Virus record (IMG/VR): IMGVR_UViG_3300031746_003173
Span: 1 to 26,087 of that record
Reading direction: 5' to 3' (one strand)
Length of the DNA stretch: 26,087 nucleotides
From: a virus
The position numbers and the translations under genes are program-made. Below are positions 1 through 4,087 of the stretch, in pieces. The notes under the pieces are model-generated. The model was not told the DNA's origin. It did not search any database and saw only the letters and a list, made by a program, of their open reading frames with translations. Positions within the stretch are counted from its first letter, which is position 1; each line of letters opens with the position of its first letter.

Positions 1-48
1 GTGCGGAGTTCACTTTTCAAACAGGTAATTAGGCTGTTCTATCCCTTT
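1..48 (-). ncRNA. Repeated TAATTA-core RNA motif, copy A (partial)
   Basis: On the minus strand this reads GGGATAG, then a 5-bp hairpin AACAG/CTGTT with the 9-nt loop CCTAATTAC, then TGAAAAGTGAACTCC. The same layout recurs at 3319-3376 and 3950-4004, each time between tRNA genes. The window edge cuts the 3' part, so the closing stem seen in the other copies cannot be checked here. I do not recognise the family. Function unknown. Confidence 0.4.
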
Positions 49-54
49 CTATTA

Positions 55-125
55 AGCAGAATGTGAGACTCGGACTCACGCCTTTTCTATACCAAAGAAA
101 AATTCTTCCTCTAAACTAATCCTGC
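55..125 (-). tRNA. tRNA-Thr(GGU)
   Basis: Cloverleaf on the minus strand: acceptor GCAGGAT/ATTCTGC, T-arm GTGAG-TCCGAGT-CTCAC, anticodon arm TTTCT-TTGGTAT-AGAAA giving anticodon GGT. No CCA is encoded. It is 3 nt upstream-adjacent to tRNA-Leu(UAA), as expected of a co-transcribed array. Confidence 0.85.
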
Positions 126-128
126 GTG

Positions 129-213
129 TGCTTGTGAGAGGACTCGAACCTCCACGCTTTTTAAGGCGGCGGATTTTAAGTCCGCTGTGTACTACCACTT
201 TCACCACACAAGC
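129..213 (-). tRNA. tRNA-Leu(UAA)
   Basis: Acceptor GCTTGTG/CACAAGC, anticodon arm GCGGA-CTTAAAA-TCCGC (anticodon TAA), a long class II variable arm as expected for leucine, and T-arm loop TTCGAGT. Discriminator A; CCA not encoded. Confidence 0.92.
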
Positions 214-217
214 ATAG

Positions 218-290
218 TGCCTTCTGAGGGACTTGAACCCTCCTAACTAAGTTGAGAACTTAGTATACTATTCCTCTATATTAAGAAGGC
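218..290 (-). tRNA. tRNA-Glu(CUC)
   Basis: Acceptor GCCTTCT/AGAAGGC, anticodon arm CTAAG-TTCTCAA-CTTAG (anticodon CTC), T-arm GAGGG-TTCAAGT-CCCTC, discriminator A. The D-arm is weak (ATAT/GTAT) with GG in its loop. Confidence 0.85.
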
Positions 291-295
291 AAAGG

Positions 296-366
296 TGAGA
301 ACGGGGAATTACGATATCCCATTTGGAGATTGAAGGTCTCCTGTACTTCCTTTATACGACGCTCCC
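296..366 (-). tRNA. tRNA-Glu(UUC), degenerate T-arm
   Basis: Acceptor GGGAGCG/CGTTCTC (two G.U pairs), anticodon arm GGAGA-CCTTCAA-TCTCC (anticodon TTC). The T-arm GGGAT-ATCGTAA-TTCCC keeps the right length but has a non-consensus loop and one mismatch. Discriminator A. Confidence 0.8.
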
Positions 367-371
367 ATAAA

Positions 372-499
372 TCGGAGGCTAGGAGTTGAACCTAGTCGGG
401 CAGAACCGTATTAAACTGCCTGTGCCTTTTGTTTTTTGGTCGTCCAGTTCGGCTACTGGCATGCAGTGTTTTTGATGCGTTACCGTCACGCCTCCTCCG
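372..499 (-). ncRNA. tRNA-like RNA with an expanded centre (128 nt)
   Basis: The ends look like a tRNA: closing stem CGGAGG/CCTCCG, a D-arm-like hairpin GCGT-GACGGTA-ACGC right after the 5' strand, and a canonical T-arm CTAGG-TTCAACT-CCTAG before the 3' strand. Between D-arm and T-arm lie about 85 nt instead of about 22, with further hairpins (CCAGT-AGCCGA-ACTGG; GGCAG...CTGCC). I could not assign one anticodon arm. It may be a tRNA carrying an insertion or a tRNA-derived RNA of other function. Confidence 0.5.
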
Positions 500-506
500 C
501 TTACAG

Positions 507-582
507 TCCTGCCAACTGGCTTCGAACCAGTAAGACAACGATTTTTGAAATCGTTAGGTATGCCAATTCCCTTCATGGCAGG
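507..582 (-). tRNA. tRNA-Leu(CAA), short variable arm
   Basis: Acceptor CCTGCCA/TGGCAGG, leucine-like D-loop (GAATTGGCATA), anticodon arm ACGAT-TTCAAAA-ATCGT (anticodon CAA), T-arm ACTGG-TTCGAAG-CCAGT, discriminator A. The variable region is only about 6 nt, whereas leucine tRNAs normally have a long class II arm, so it is either reduced or not charged by the standard rule. Confidence 0.82.
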
Positions 583-590
583 ATAAGAGT

Positions 591-698
591 GGGTTTTTCC
601 TCAAGCTATGCCTAGCTTCTTGTATGCTGGTCACTTCACGAGCAACCTCCGGAGCATTTAGCTGTCGGTAATTAGCCGCTATTACAAGGGAAAAACCC
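591..698 (-). ncRNA. Structured RNA 'D' with 10-bp terminal stem
   Basis: A 108-nt segment between tRNA-Leu(CAA) and tRNA-Phe is closed by the perfect stem GGGTTTTTCC/GGAAAAACCC. Inside are a second helix CTTGTA/TACAAG, a hairpin AAGCT-AGGCAT-AGCTT near the 3' end, and the sequence ATAGCGGCTAATTACCG, which resembles the TAATTA core of the repeated motif. No convincing tRNA cloverleaf fits. Unrecognised family. Confidence 0.4.
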
Positions 699-706
699 TG
701 CTCTAG

Positions 707-779
707 TCCCAACCCTCAGAGTCGAACTGAGATTGCTCGTTCTTCAAACGAGTGCCTTGACCACCTTGGCTAGGATGGG
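707..779 (-). tRNA. tRNA-Phe(GAA)
   Basis: Acceptor CCCATCC/GGTTGGG with one mismatch, D-arm GCC...GGC, anticodon arm CTCGT-TTGAAGA-ACGAG (anticodon GAA), T-arm CTCAG-TTCGACT-CTGAG, discriminator A. Confidence 0.9.
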
Positions 780-785
780 AAATAG

Positions 786-856
786 CAGTAGGTGAGAGAT
801 TCGAACTCCCGCAAAACGTTTTGGAGACGTTTGTGCTACCGTTACACCAACCCACT
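786..856 (-). tRNA. tRNA-Trp(CCA)
   Basis: Acceptor AGTGGGT/ACCTACT, anticodon arm AACGT-CTCCAAA-ACGTT (anticodon CCA), T-arm GGGAG-TTCGAAT-CTCTC, discriminator G as usual for tryptophan. Confidence 0.92.
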
Positions 857-860
857 ATGT

Positions 861-1018
861 TTTTTGGTAGTCAGGAGTTTCACTTGATGCCGGAAGTCTC
901 GTGGATGATAACATCCCGTTTCAAGTACTAAGGGTCATGACTCCCGTTTCCTCTCTTTGCGGCTTCTCATAGCGATAAATTATCTATTGTGTAGTAGCCA
1001 CCACACCTCTACCAAAAA
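861..1018 (-). ncRNA. Structured RNA 'E' with 10-bp terminal stem
   Basis: The 158-nt gap between tRNA-Trp and tRNA-Asp is exactly spanned by a perfect stem TTTTTGGTAG/CTACCAAAAA. Internal hairpins include GGATG-TTAT-CATCC, GGG...CCC and ACTT-CCGGCATC-AAGT. It carries a GGCAT motif close to the 3' side, like elements 591-698 and 1590-1666. Not a tRNA by its fold; family not recognised. Confidence 0.4.
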
Positions 1019-1020
1019 GG

Positions 1021-1093
1021 CACTTACGAAGGGAGTTGAACCCTCTCTCTCTATATTGACAGTATAGAATGTTAACCGTTACACCACGTAAGT
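1021..1093 (-). tRNA. tRNA-Asp(GUC)
   Basis: Perfect acceptor ACTTACG/CGTAAGT, anticodon arm CTATA-CTGTCAA-TATAG (anticodon GTC), T-loop TTCAACT, discriminator G as usual for aspartate. Confidence 0.92.
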
Positions 1094-1101
1094 ATTATAA
1101 A

Positions 1102-1172
1102 TGGGAACATCTTTTATTAAACGACCCTGCTGACGAGGCAAGGGGTATAGCTGTCAGCTATACATCTTTCCC
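1102..1172 (-). tRNA. tRNA-Thr(CGU), degenerate
   Basis: The 70-nt unit plus discriminator A starts GGGAAAG and ends GTTCCC. An anticodon arm CTTGC-CTCGTCA-GCAGG gives anticodon CGT. The D-arm is replaced by a tight hairpin (GTATAGCT/AGCTATAC) and the T-arm TCGTT-TAATA-AAAGA is non-consensus. A competing reading takes the first hairpin as the anticodon arm (GAC, Val). Lies 3 nt from tRNA-Lys. Confidence 0.55.
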
Positions 1173-1175
1173 TAG

Positions 1176-1247
1176 TACTCCATGTCGGTACTGCCCCGAC
1201 TTCTGAGGTTTAAAAGACCTCTGCATCACGATTAATGCTTATGGAGT
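1176..1247 (-). tRNA. tRNA-Lys(UUU), unusual T-loop
   Basis: Perfect acceptor ACTCCAT/ATGGAGT, D-arm GCAT...ATGC, anticodon arm GAGGT-CTTTTAA-ACCTC (anticodon TTT), discriminator A. The T-arm GTCGG-GGCAGTA-CCGAC pairs perfectly but its loop lacks the TTCRANY consensus. The sister tRNA-Lys(CUU) at 2067-2138 has nearly the same T-loop, so this is a lineage trait and not an error. Confidence 0.88.
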
Positions 1248-1250
1248 ATA

Positions 1251-1286
1251 TTAAGTACCAATCTGTTTACGAGCTTTCCGTTTCAT
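1251..1286 (-). CDS. 11-codon mini-ORF MKRKARKQIGT with perfect ribosome site
   Basis: ATG at 1286-1284, TAA at 1253-1251. The sequence AAGGAGGT (complement of 1291-1298) sits 4 to 5 nt before the ATG, one of the best ribosome sites in the window. The peptide MKRKARKQIGT has five Lys/Arg in its first seven residues. It ends 3 nt before tRNA-Lys(UUU). It is not a recognisable protein. It could be a leader or ribosome-engaging peptide linked to lysine tRNA supply or to tmRNA action, or a remnant of a larger gene. Translation is inferred from the ribosome site only. Confidence 0.45.
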   Translation of the reverse strand: MKRKARKQIGT

Positions 1287-1298
1287 ATGTACCTCCTT

Positions 1299-1589
1299 AT
1301 TTTTTTAGATTTTCCTCGGTTACGCCTTCCGGGTTAGCGTCCCTTTTCCTGTGAGAGTGAGACTTTGTATCCATCCTACGCTGGTTATTATGTATTATCT
1401 GCTATCAAGACAGCCTATAACTTTTTACCACTGGACTGCGTTCACTACTGATATGATGGGAACTTTTCACCCGACATACTCTCACTTGTTGGTTGGCTGG
1501 CAACCCTTTCGGATTGTGCTTTTATCGAGTCACTCAGAATAAGGTTACGTTTACCCTATCCGTTGCGCCAACTTCACCGCTAATGATTT
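1299..1589 (-). ncRNA. Unassigned structured RNA region between tmRNA and tRNA-Lys
   Basis: About 290 nt without a tRNA or a credible gene but with strong pairing potential on the minus strand: a 9-bp hairpin GGATAGGGT-AAACGTA-ACCTTATTC; CAATCC-GAAA-GGGTTG with a GNRA loop; GGTTG-CCAGC-CAACC; and a long-range helix GTGAGAGT/ACTCTCAC enclosing about 110 nt. Large ornate RNAs such as ROOL and GOLLD are known beside phage tRNAs, but I cannot match their signatures by eye. It may be one RNA or several. Confidence 0.4.
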
Positions 1590-1666
1590 TTTGATAGCTG
1601 GTAATTCATGCCTTTGACTTCTTTACCCTAGAAACTGTGCTAGTTTCAGATAGACCAGCTATCAAA
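1590..1666 (-). ncRNA. Structured RNA 'H' with 13-bp terminal stem
   Basis: A 77-nt unit starting 1 nt after the tmRNA 3' end, closed by the perfect 13-bp stem TTTGATAGCTGGT/ACCAGCTATCAAA. It contains an anticodon-arm-like hairpin GAAAC-TAGCACA-GTTTC and the motif AAAGGCATGAA near the 3' side. The length is tRNA-like, but there is no D-arm and position 33 of the loop would be A, not U. A tRNA-Cys(GCA) reading is therefore doubtful. Confidence 0.4.
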
Positions 1667-1667
1667 G

Positions 1668-2062
1668 TGGACGTGCGGACTTCGAAGTCCGGTCCTAGAA
1701 TTCTTGGTTCAAGTTTTTTCTCTCTGGCAAGAGTCACCTATTTATTTAGTCTGGTAATCTGACTTTCTCTTTTTAAGGGAGAGTCCCCTTTGGGGTGACA
1801 GGTAAACCCGCCATCCTCCACCATCCCTTTTAAGGTTAAAGGGAAACCGTTGCCCGGTTCGGGATTTAACTCCACGTTGTCCGGTCCACCACCCACTTTA
1901 AAGAGAAGCGGGAACTTTGTTAACTGGAAGGCTAAAGAGTTGTTCAGCCAGCGAAACGTTTGTTTTGCCCTCAAAGAGAGCATCAGCAAGTGTGTATTCA
2001 GCAGTTAATTTTTTGCCAGAACCTTTTAGCTTACTATCCTAGTCGATGCCAATGTCACGCCC
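1668..2062 (-). ncRNA. ssrA: tmRNA (transfer-messenger RNA), phage-encoded
   Basis: A complete 395-nt tmRNA. The 5' end GGGCGTG pairs with 3' CACGTCC (then discriminator A), including the G3.U70 pair that directs alanylation. The 5' part carries TGGCATCGAC, matching the conserved tmRNA TGGATTCGAC block at the expected distance. The 3' domain GGAC-CGGAC-TTCGAA-GTCCG matches the tmRNA T-arm region, with a 6-nt loop. Helix P2 can form between TAGGAT and ATTCTA. Between them lie the tag frame and about 200 nt able to form pseudoknots. CCA is not encoded. It rescues stalled ribosomes with SmpB in known systems; no smpB gene is visible here, so the host protein would be used. It sits 4 nt from tRNA-Lys(CUU), in the same array. 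Confidence 0.92.
1898..2002 (-). other. tmRNA tag reading frame (34 codons)
   Basis: The resume codon is placed at GCT (2002-2000) because it follows TTAACT, like the TATAACT before the Bacillus subtilis resume codon. The frame reads AEYTLADALFEGKTN, then 19 more residues ending VNKVPASL, and stops at TAA (1900-1898). The first eight residues, AEYTLADA, look like an ordinary short tag of the AxxxxLAA kind, but no stop follows there. The terminal SL is unlike the usual LAA degradation signal. The choice of resume codon is an inference. Confidence 0.6.
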
Positions 2063-2066
2063 ATAG

Positions 2067-2138
2067 TGCACCATGTCGGTATTGCCCCGACTTCTAATGG
2101 TTAAGAGCCAATTGCATCGCTTGCAATGCTTATGGTGC
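2067..2138 (-). tRNA. tRNA-Lys(CUU), unusual T-loop
   Basis: Perfect acceptor GCACCAT/ATGGTGC, D-arm GCAT...ATGC, anticodon arm ATTGG-CTCTTAA-CCATT (anticodon CTT), T-arm GTCGG-GGCAATA-CCGAC, discriminator A. Close relative of the tRNA-Lys(UUU) at 1176-1247; the two flank the tmRNA block. Confidence 0.88.
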
Positions 2139-2179
2139 ATGGGTATTTCAGTTGTTAAGGTGCAATTTCTACGTACTAG

Positions 2180-2254
2180 CTGATGCGGAAGGAGTCGAAC
2201 CTTCATGATTCACCGATTAACAGTCGGGTACGTCTGCCTTTGCGTTACGCACCA
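2180..2254 (-). tRNA. tRNA-Asn(GUU)
   Basis: Acceptor TGGTGCG/CGCATCA, anticodon arm with loop CTGTTAA (anticodon GTT), T-arm GAAGG-TTCGACT-CCTTC, discriminator G as expected. First RNA gene downstream of the promoter at 2275-2303. Confidence 0.92.
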
Positions 2255-2274
2255 ATGTTTTTTGTTATATTACT

Positions 2275-2303
2275 ATTATATCACATATTTATTCATTTGT
2301 CAA
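2275..2303 (-). promoter_or_regulatory. Sigma-70/A promoter P1, upstream of the tRNA/tmRNA array
   Basis: On the minus strand TTGACA (2303-2298), 17-nt spacer, TATAAT (2280-2275), both hexamers perfect. The -35 is embedded in ACCCTTGACAAA, shared with other promoters of the window. It would drive tRNA-Asn, tRNA-Lys, the tmRNA and the RNAs to the left edge. Confidence 0.88.
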
Positions 2304-2306
2304 GGG

Positions 2307-2489
2307 TCAGAATACTTGTTCATCCCAAAAATCAGGATTTTCCTCAATCTCATCTTCTAAATCATGGAAAACCTCCTGTAGTGCCCACCAGTACATTTGT
2401 GGATTATCACAGCTTTCTAAACATTCTTTGACTAAGTAATTTCGTATGTTTGACCTAAAAAAACCAAAAATTATCTCATCTTTTTCCAT
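2307..2489 (-). CDS. Small acidic orphan protein (60 aa)
   Basis: A 60-residue, strongly acidic protein beginning MEKDEIIFGFF and ending PDFWDEQVF, rich in Trp, Phe and Glu/Asp in its second half. AGGAGA lies about 7 nt before the ATG, which fixes the start. It has no signal peptide, membrane segment or motif that I recognise. It sits between tRNA-Arg and promoter P1, inside the tRNA array, with the promoter starting just past its stop codon. Small acidic phage proteins sometimes act as inhibitors or DNA mimics, but nothing in the sequence points to a particular target. Real gene by ribosome site and clean spacing; function unknown. Confidence 0.7.
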   Translation of the reverse strand: MEKDEIIFGFFRSNIRNYLVKECLESCDNPQMYWWALQEVFHDLEDEIEENPDFWDEQVF

Positions 2490-2505
2490 TATAATCTCTC
2501 CTAAG

Positions 2506-2577
2506 AGCGCCCACAGAGACTCGAACTCTGATAAAGTGGTTCGTAGCCACCTAGTTTATCCATTAGCTTACAGGCGC
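2506..2577 (-). tRNA. tRNA-Arg(ACG)
   Basis: Acceptor GCGCCTG/TGGGCGC, anticodon arm GGTGG-CTACGAA-CCACT (anticodon ACG, presumably edited to inosine), T-arm CAGAG-TTCGAGT-CTCTG. Discriminator T. Confidence 0.9.
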
Positions 2578-2583
2578 ATAAGG

Positions 2584-2672
2584 CTGAGTCGGGGAGGCTC
2601 GAACTCCCACAACCTTGTTTAAGGGTTGGGCACGTTAGCAGTGTGCTGTGATACCAGTTACACCACGACTCA
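2584..2672 (-). tRNA. tRNA-Ser(GCU)
   Basis: Perfect acceptor TGAGTCG/CGACTCA, anticodon loop CTGCTAA (anticodon GCT), a long variable arm CAACC...GGTTG typical of serine, T-arm GGGAG-TTCGAGC-CTCCC, discriminator G. Confidence 0.92.
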
Positions 2673-2678
2673 ATGTAG

Positions 2679-2764
2679 AGGGTAGTACCGGATTCGCACC
2701 AGTGTACCTTTTCAGGTATATAGTTTTCGAGGCTATTGCAATCATCTGTCTCTGCCAACTACCC
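2679..2764 (-). tRNA. tRNA-Ser(CGA)
   Basis: Acceptor GGGTAGT/ACTACCC, anticodon arm ATAGC-CTCGAAA-ACTAT (anticodon CGA), class II variable arm TACCT-GAAA-AGGTA, T-arm ACTGG-TGCGAAT-CCGGT. Discriminator T, unusual for serine. Confidence 0.85.
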
Positions 2765-2773
2765 ATTATTCAG

Positions 2774-2860
2774 CGGGACAGGGGAGATTCGAACTCCCAC
2801 ACCTTATAACTAAGATGGATAGCTTTCCAAGCTACTGCGCTACCATTACGCCACCATCCC
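2774..2860 (-). tRNA. tRNA-Ser(GGA), overlapping the HNH gene
   Basis: Acceptor GGGATGG/CTGTCCC, anticodon arm GTAGC-TTGGAAA-GCTAT (anticodon GGA), long variable arm, T-arm GGGAG-TTCGAAT-CTCCC, discriminator G. Its first 15 nt (2860-2846) are also the last codons and stop of the HNH nuclease gene. Confidence 0.9.
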
Positions 2861-3289
2861 TTTTTTTATTTGATGAGGACAAATACCACTTCTTCTACCA
2901 CAATTACAATTATAACATAAAACTTGATATAAATCCGGTCTATATTCTAGCAATGCTTTTTGATATGCTTTTCTACCAGTTTCATTTTTATTATCTCTTG
3001 TTCTAGGAATTATATGGTCAAGAGTTAAAAATATTTCTTCTGTTTCTCCGCAACAATTACATTTTTTACCATACATTTCAATAAATTCGTGTTTTATTCT
3101 TATCAGATATTCTCTGTGATAATCATGCCTTTGCTGTTTGTGCTCGTCCCTATATTTTTTATTCTCTTCTCTTCTACTGGTATTAGAACAGGTTTTGCAC
3201 ATTGCTTGTAATCCAATTTTTCCTTTTAAAGTTCTTTTTGCAAAAGCAGAATCTTCTAAAAATTCTTTGCATTTTCCACATTTTTTCAT
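2846..3289 (-). CDS. HNH endonuclease (147 aa)
   Basis: A small HNH nuclease of the free-standing homing type. The N-terminus has a zinc-finger-like CGKC at residues 4-7 and CKTC at 31-34. The catalytic part has CNCC (77-80), the TLDHIIP core (DH at 91-92) and the second zinc pair CYNC (125-128). A basic linker rich in Lys/Arg/His (about 39-66) fits DNA binding. AGAGGAAAAA precedes the ATG. It lies inside the tRNA array, its stop overlapping tRNA-Ser(GGA) by 15 nt, and a structured RNA (3319-3376) lies just upstream. Such enzymes cut a specific site and spread by repair. Family assignment is firm; the target site is unknown. Confidence 0.9.
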   Translation of the reverse strand: MKKCGKCKEFLEDSAFAKRTLKGKIGLQAMCKTCSNTSRREENKKYRDEHKQQRHDYHREYLIRIKHEFIEMYGKKCNCCGETEEIFLTLDHIIPRTRDNKNETGRKAYQKALLEYRPDLYQVLCYNCNCGRRSGICPHQIKKGMVA

Positions 3290-3318
3290 TTTTTCCTCTA
3301 AAACCTCTAAAAATTATA

Positions 3319-3376
3319 GGGAGGAAACGAGAGGTTTACGCTTATCGGATAGGTAATTAAGCTATCCTATCCTCCC
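3319..3376 (-). ncRNA. Repeated TAATTA-core RNA motif, copy B
   Basis: 58 nt closed by the perfect stem GGGAGGA/TCCTCCC. Inside: TA, hairpin GGATAG-CTTAATTAC-CTATCC, then GATAAGCGTAAACCTC. The layout is acceptor-like stem, 2-nt linker, one arm and a single-stranded tail, shared with copy C (3950-4004) and, as far as visible, copy A (1-48). It is too short for a cloverleaf. No known family recognised. Confidence 0.45.
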
Positions 3377-3383
3377 CAATAGG

Positions 3384-3465
3384 AGGAAGATGATGGTAAC
3401 GCTCCATCGTCTTTTCAGACGGGCGTGTGTTCAAGACACGTTGAAAACTATTTTCCCCATCTTCC
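3384..3465 (-). tRNA. tRNA-Ser(UGA)
   Basis: Perfect acceptor GGAAGAT/ATCTTCC, anticodon arm CGTGT-CTTGAAC-ACACG (anticodon TGA), class II variable arm CGTCT-GAAA-AGACG, T-arm GATGG-AGCGTTA-CCATC with a non-consensus loop. Discriminator T. Confidence 0.87.
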
Positions 3466-3470
3466 ATTTG

Positions 3471-3542
3471 TACGCCCTAGCTGAGTCGAACAGCTATCCC
3501 ATGTGTGTAGAACATATGTAATTACCCTTATACCAAGGGCGT
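3471..3542 (-). tRNA. tRNA-Val(UAC)
   Basis: Perfect acceptor ACGCCCT/AGGGCGT, T-arm AGCTG-TTCGACT-CAGCT, anticodon arm TATGT-TCTACAC-ACATG giving TAC, with C in place of U33. Very similar to the tRNA at 3646-3717, which supports a valine pair. Confidence 0.82.
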
Positions 3543-3547
3543 GTATT

Positions 3548-3642
3548 GAAAATGGCTGTCCACGCTTTGACTAATTAGGGTCAGGCTGAAATGGGATTGC
3601 AAATTCCATCTTACTGTGTTGTACCCCCTACCCACCATTTTC
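3548..3642. ncRNA. Structured RNA 'K' with 8-bp terminal stem and TAATTA core
   Basis: 95 nt between the two valine tRNAs, closed by GAAAATGG/CCATTTTC. It has a GAC...GTC hairpin containing TAATTA, flanked by sequence like that of copies A-C, plus a 17-nt hairpin TGGGA-TTGCAAA-TTCCA. That hairpin looks like a Cys(GCA) anticodon arm on the plus strand or, with one mismatch, Ala(UGC) on the minus strand. No proper T-arm is found on either strand, so strand and identity stay open. Confidence 0.35.
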
Positions 3643-3645
3643 TAG

Positions 3646-3717
3646 TGCTCCCTAGCTGAGTCGAACAGCTATCGCTAGTATGTTAGACTAATGTAATCAC
3701 CCTTATACCAAGGGAGC
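3646..3717 (-). tRNA. tRNA-Val(AAC)
   Basis: Perfect acceptor GCTCCCT/AGGGAGC, anticodon arm TTAGT-CTAACAT-ACTAG (anticodon AAC), T-arm AGCTG-TTCGACT-CAGCT, discriminator A. Sister of tRNA-Val(UAC): identical T-arm and almost identical D-arm. A34 valine tRNAs are rare in bacteria. Confidence 0.85.
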
Positions 3718-3724
3718 AAATTTT

Positions 3725-3812
3725 AAGGCTAGTTGGCAACTCTTTCGAAAGGCAACTGGTCGAGGTTTGCCTAATTCGGTCTCACCAAATAACGTCCTGT
3801 TGCGCCAGCCTT
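3725..3812 (-). ncRNA. Unassigned structured RNA (88 nt)
   Basis: Closed by AAGGCT/AGCCTT, with GCAAC/GTTGC pairing inside, and containing a TTTCGAAAG segment like a T-loop plus CCGAATTAGG. Tandem with the tRNA-like unit 3816-3895. I could not find an anticodon arm of 5 bp with a 7-nt loop. Confidence 0.3.
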
Positions 3813-3815
3813 TAG

Positions 3816-3895
3816 ACCCCCGACAGCATTCGAAAACTGTGTTTCTAAATTGTAACTATTCATACAATTAGTGTTTTACTGTGAAACTACGGGGT
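3816..3895 (-). ncRNA. tRNA-like RNA, anticodon unclear (about 80 nt)
   Basis: Ends ACCCCG/CGGGGGT pair with one bulge, a D-arm GTTT-CACAGTA-AAAC follows the 5' strand, and a T-arm-like hairpin ACAG...CTGT holds TTCGAAT. The central arm is a long helix CTAA-TTGTA/TACAA-T-TTAG with the 8-nt loop TGAATAGT instead of a 7-nt anticodon loop. Probably a decayed or modified tRNA. The next 54 nt (3896-3949) are plain AT-rich spacer. Confidence 0.4.
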
Positions 3896-3949
3896 ATTAA
3901 TTATTAATTAATTATCTTGCTACACCAACAGAACCTCTTCCTTTTCCTC

Positions 3950-4004
3950 AAGAGAAGTACGAGGTTATACTTATCAAAAGGGTAATTATGCCCTTCTATC
4001 TCTT
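3950..4004 (-). ncRNA. Repeated TAATTA-core RNA motif, copy C
   Basis: 55 nt closed by AAGAGA/TCTCTT, then TAG, hairpin AAGGG-CATAATTAC-CCTTT and the tail TGATAAGTATAACCTC. Loop and tail match copies A and B, while the closing stem and hairpin stem differ in sequence and still pair, which is covariation in favour of an RNA. Confidence 0.45.
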
Positions 4005-4012
4005 TCCATACA

Positions 4013-4083
4013 TGGACTTTCCGAGAGTCGAACTCGGTTTTTCCGGGTGCAAACCGGACGTATGCCCGTCCTACTCAAAGCCC
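4013..4083 (-). tRNA. tRNA-Ala(UGC)
   Basis: Acceptor GGGCTTT/AAAGTCC with the G3.U70 alanine identity pair, anticodon arm TCCGG-TTTGCAC-CCGGA (anticodon TGC), T-arm CCGAG-TTCGACT-CTCGG, discriminator A. Confidence 0.92.
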
Positions 4084-4087
4084 GTAT

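Noticed and set aside
591-698. Hammerhead-type ribozyme in element D
   Set aside because: The needed CUGANGA and GAAA core strands are not both present around a three-way junction.
1299-1589. Group I intron or RNase P RNA
   Set aside because: No P7/G-binding core and no interrupted gene were found; the RNase P motifs GGAAAGTCC and ACAGAA are missing. GNRA hairpins alone are not enough.
1738-1989. 83-codon open frame within 1738-1989
   Set aside because: It lies inside the tmRNA gene in another frame than the tag, has no ribosome site and no protein-like pattern.
2183-2431. Plus-strand open frames across the window, e.g. 2183-2431, 7067-7462, 6166-6495
   Set aside because: They mirror tRNAs or minus-strand genes, lack ribosome sites and have compositions of antisense shadows. 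No plus-strand gene is supported.
3548-3642. tRNA-Cys or tRNA-Ala in the 95-nt element
   Set aside because: An anticodon-like arm exists on both strands but no T-arm or D-arm fits, and a true tRNA-Ala(UGC) with G3.U70 lies at 4013-4083.
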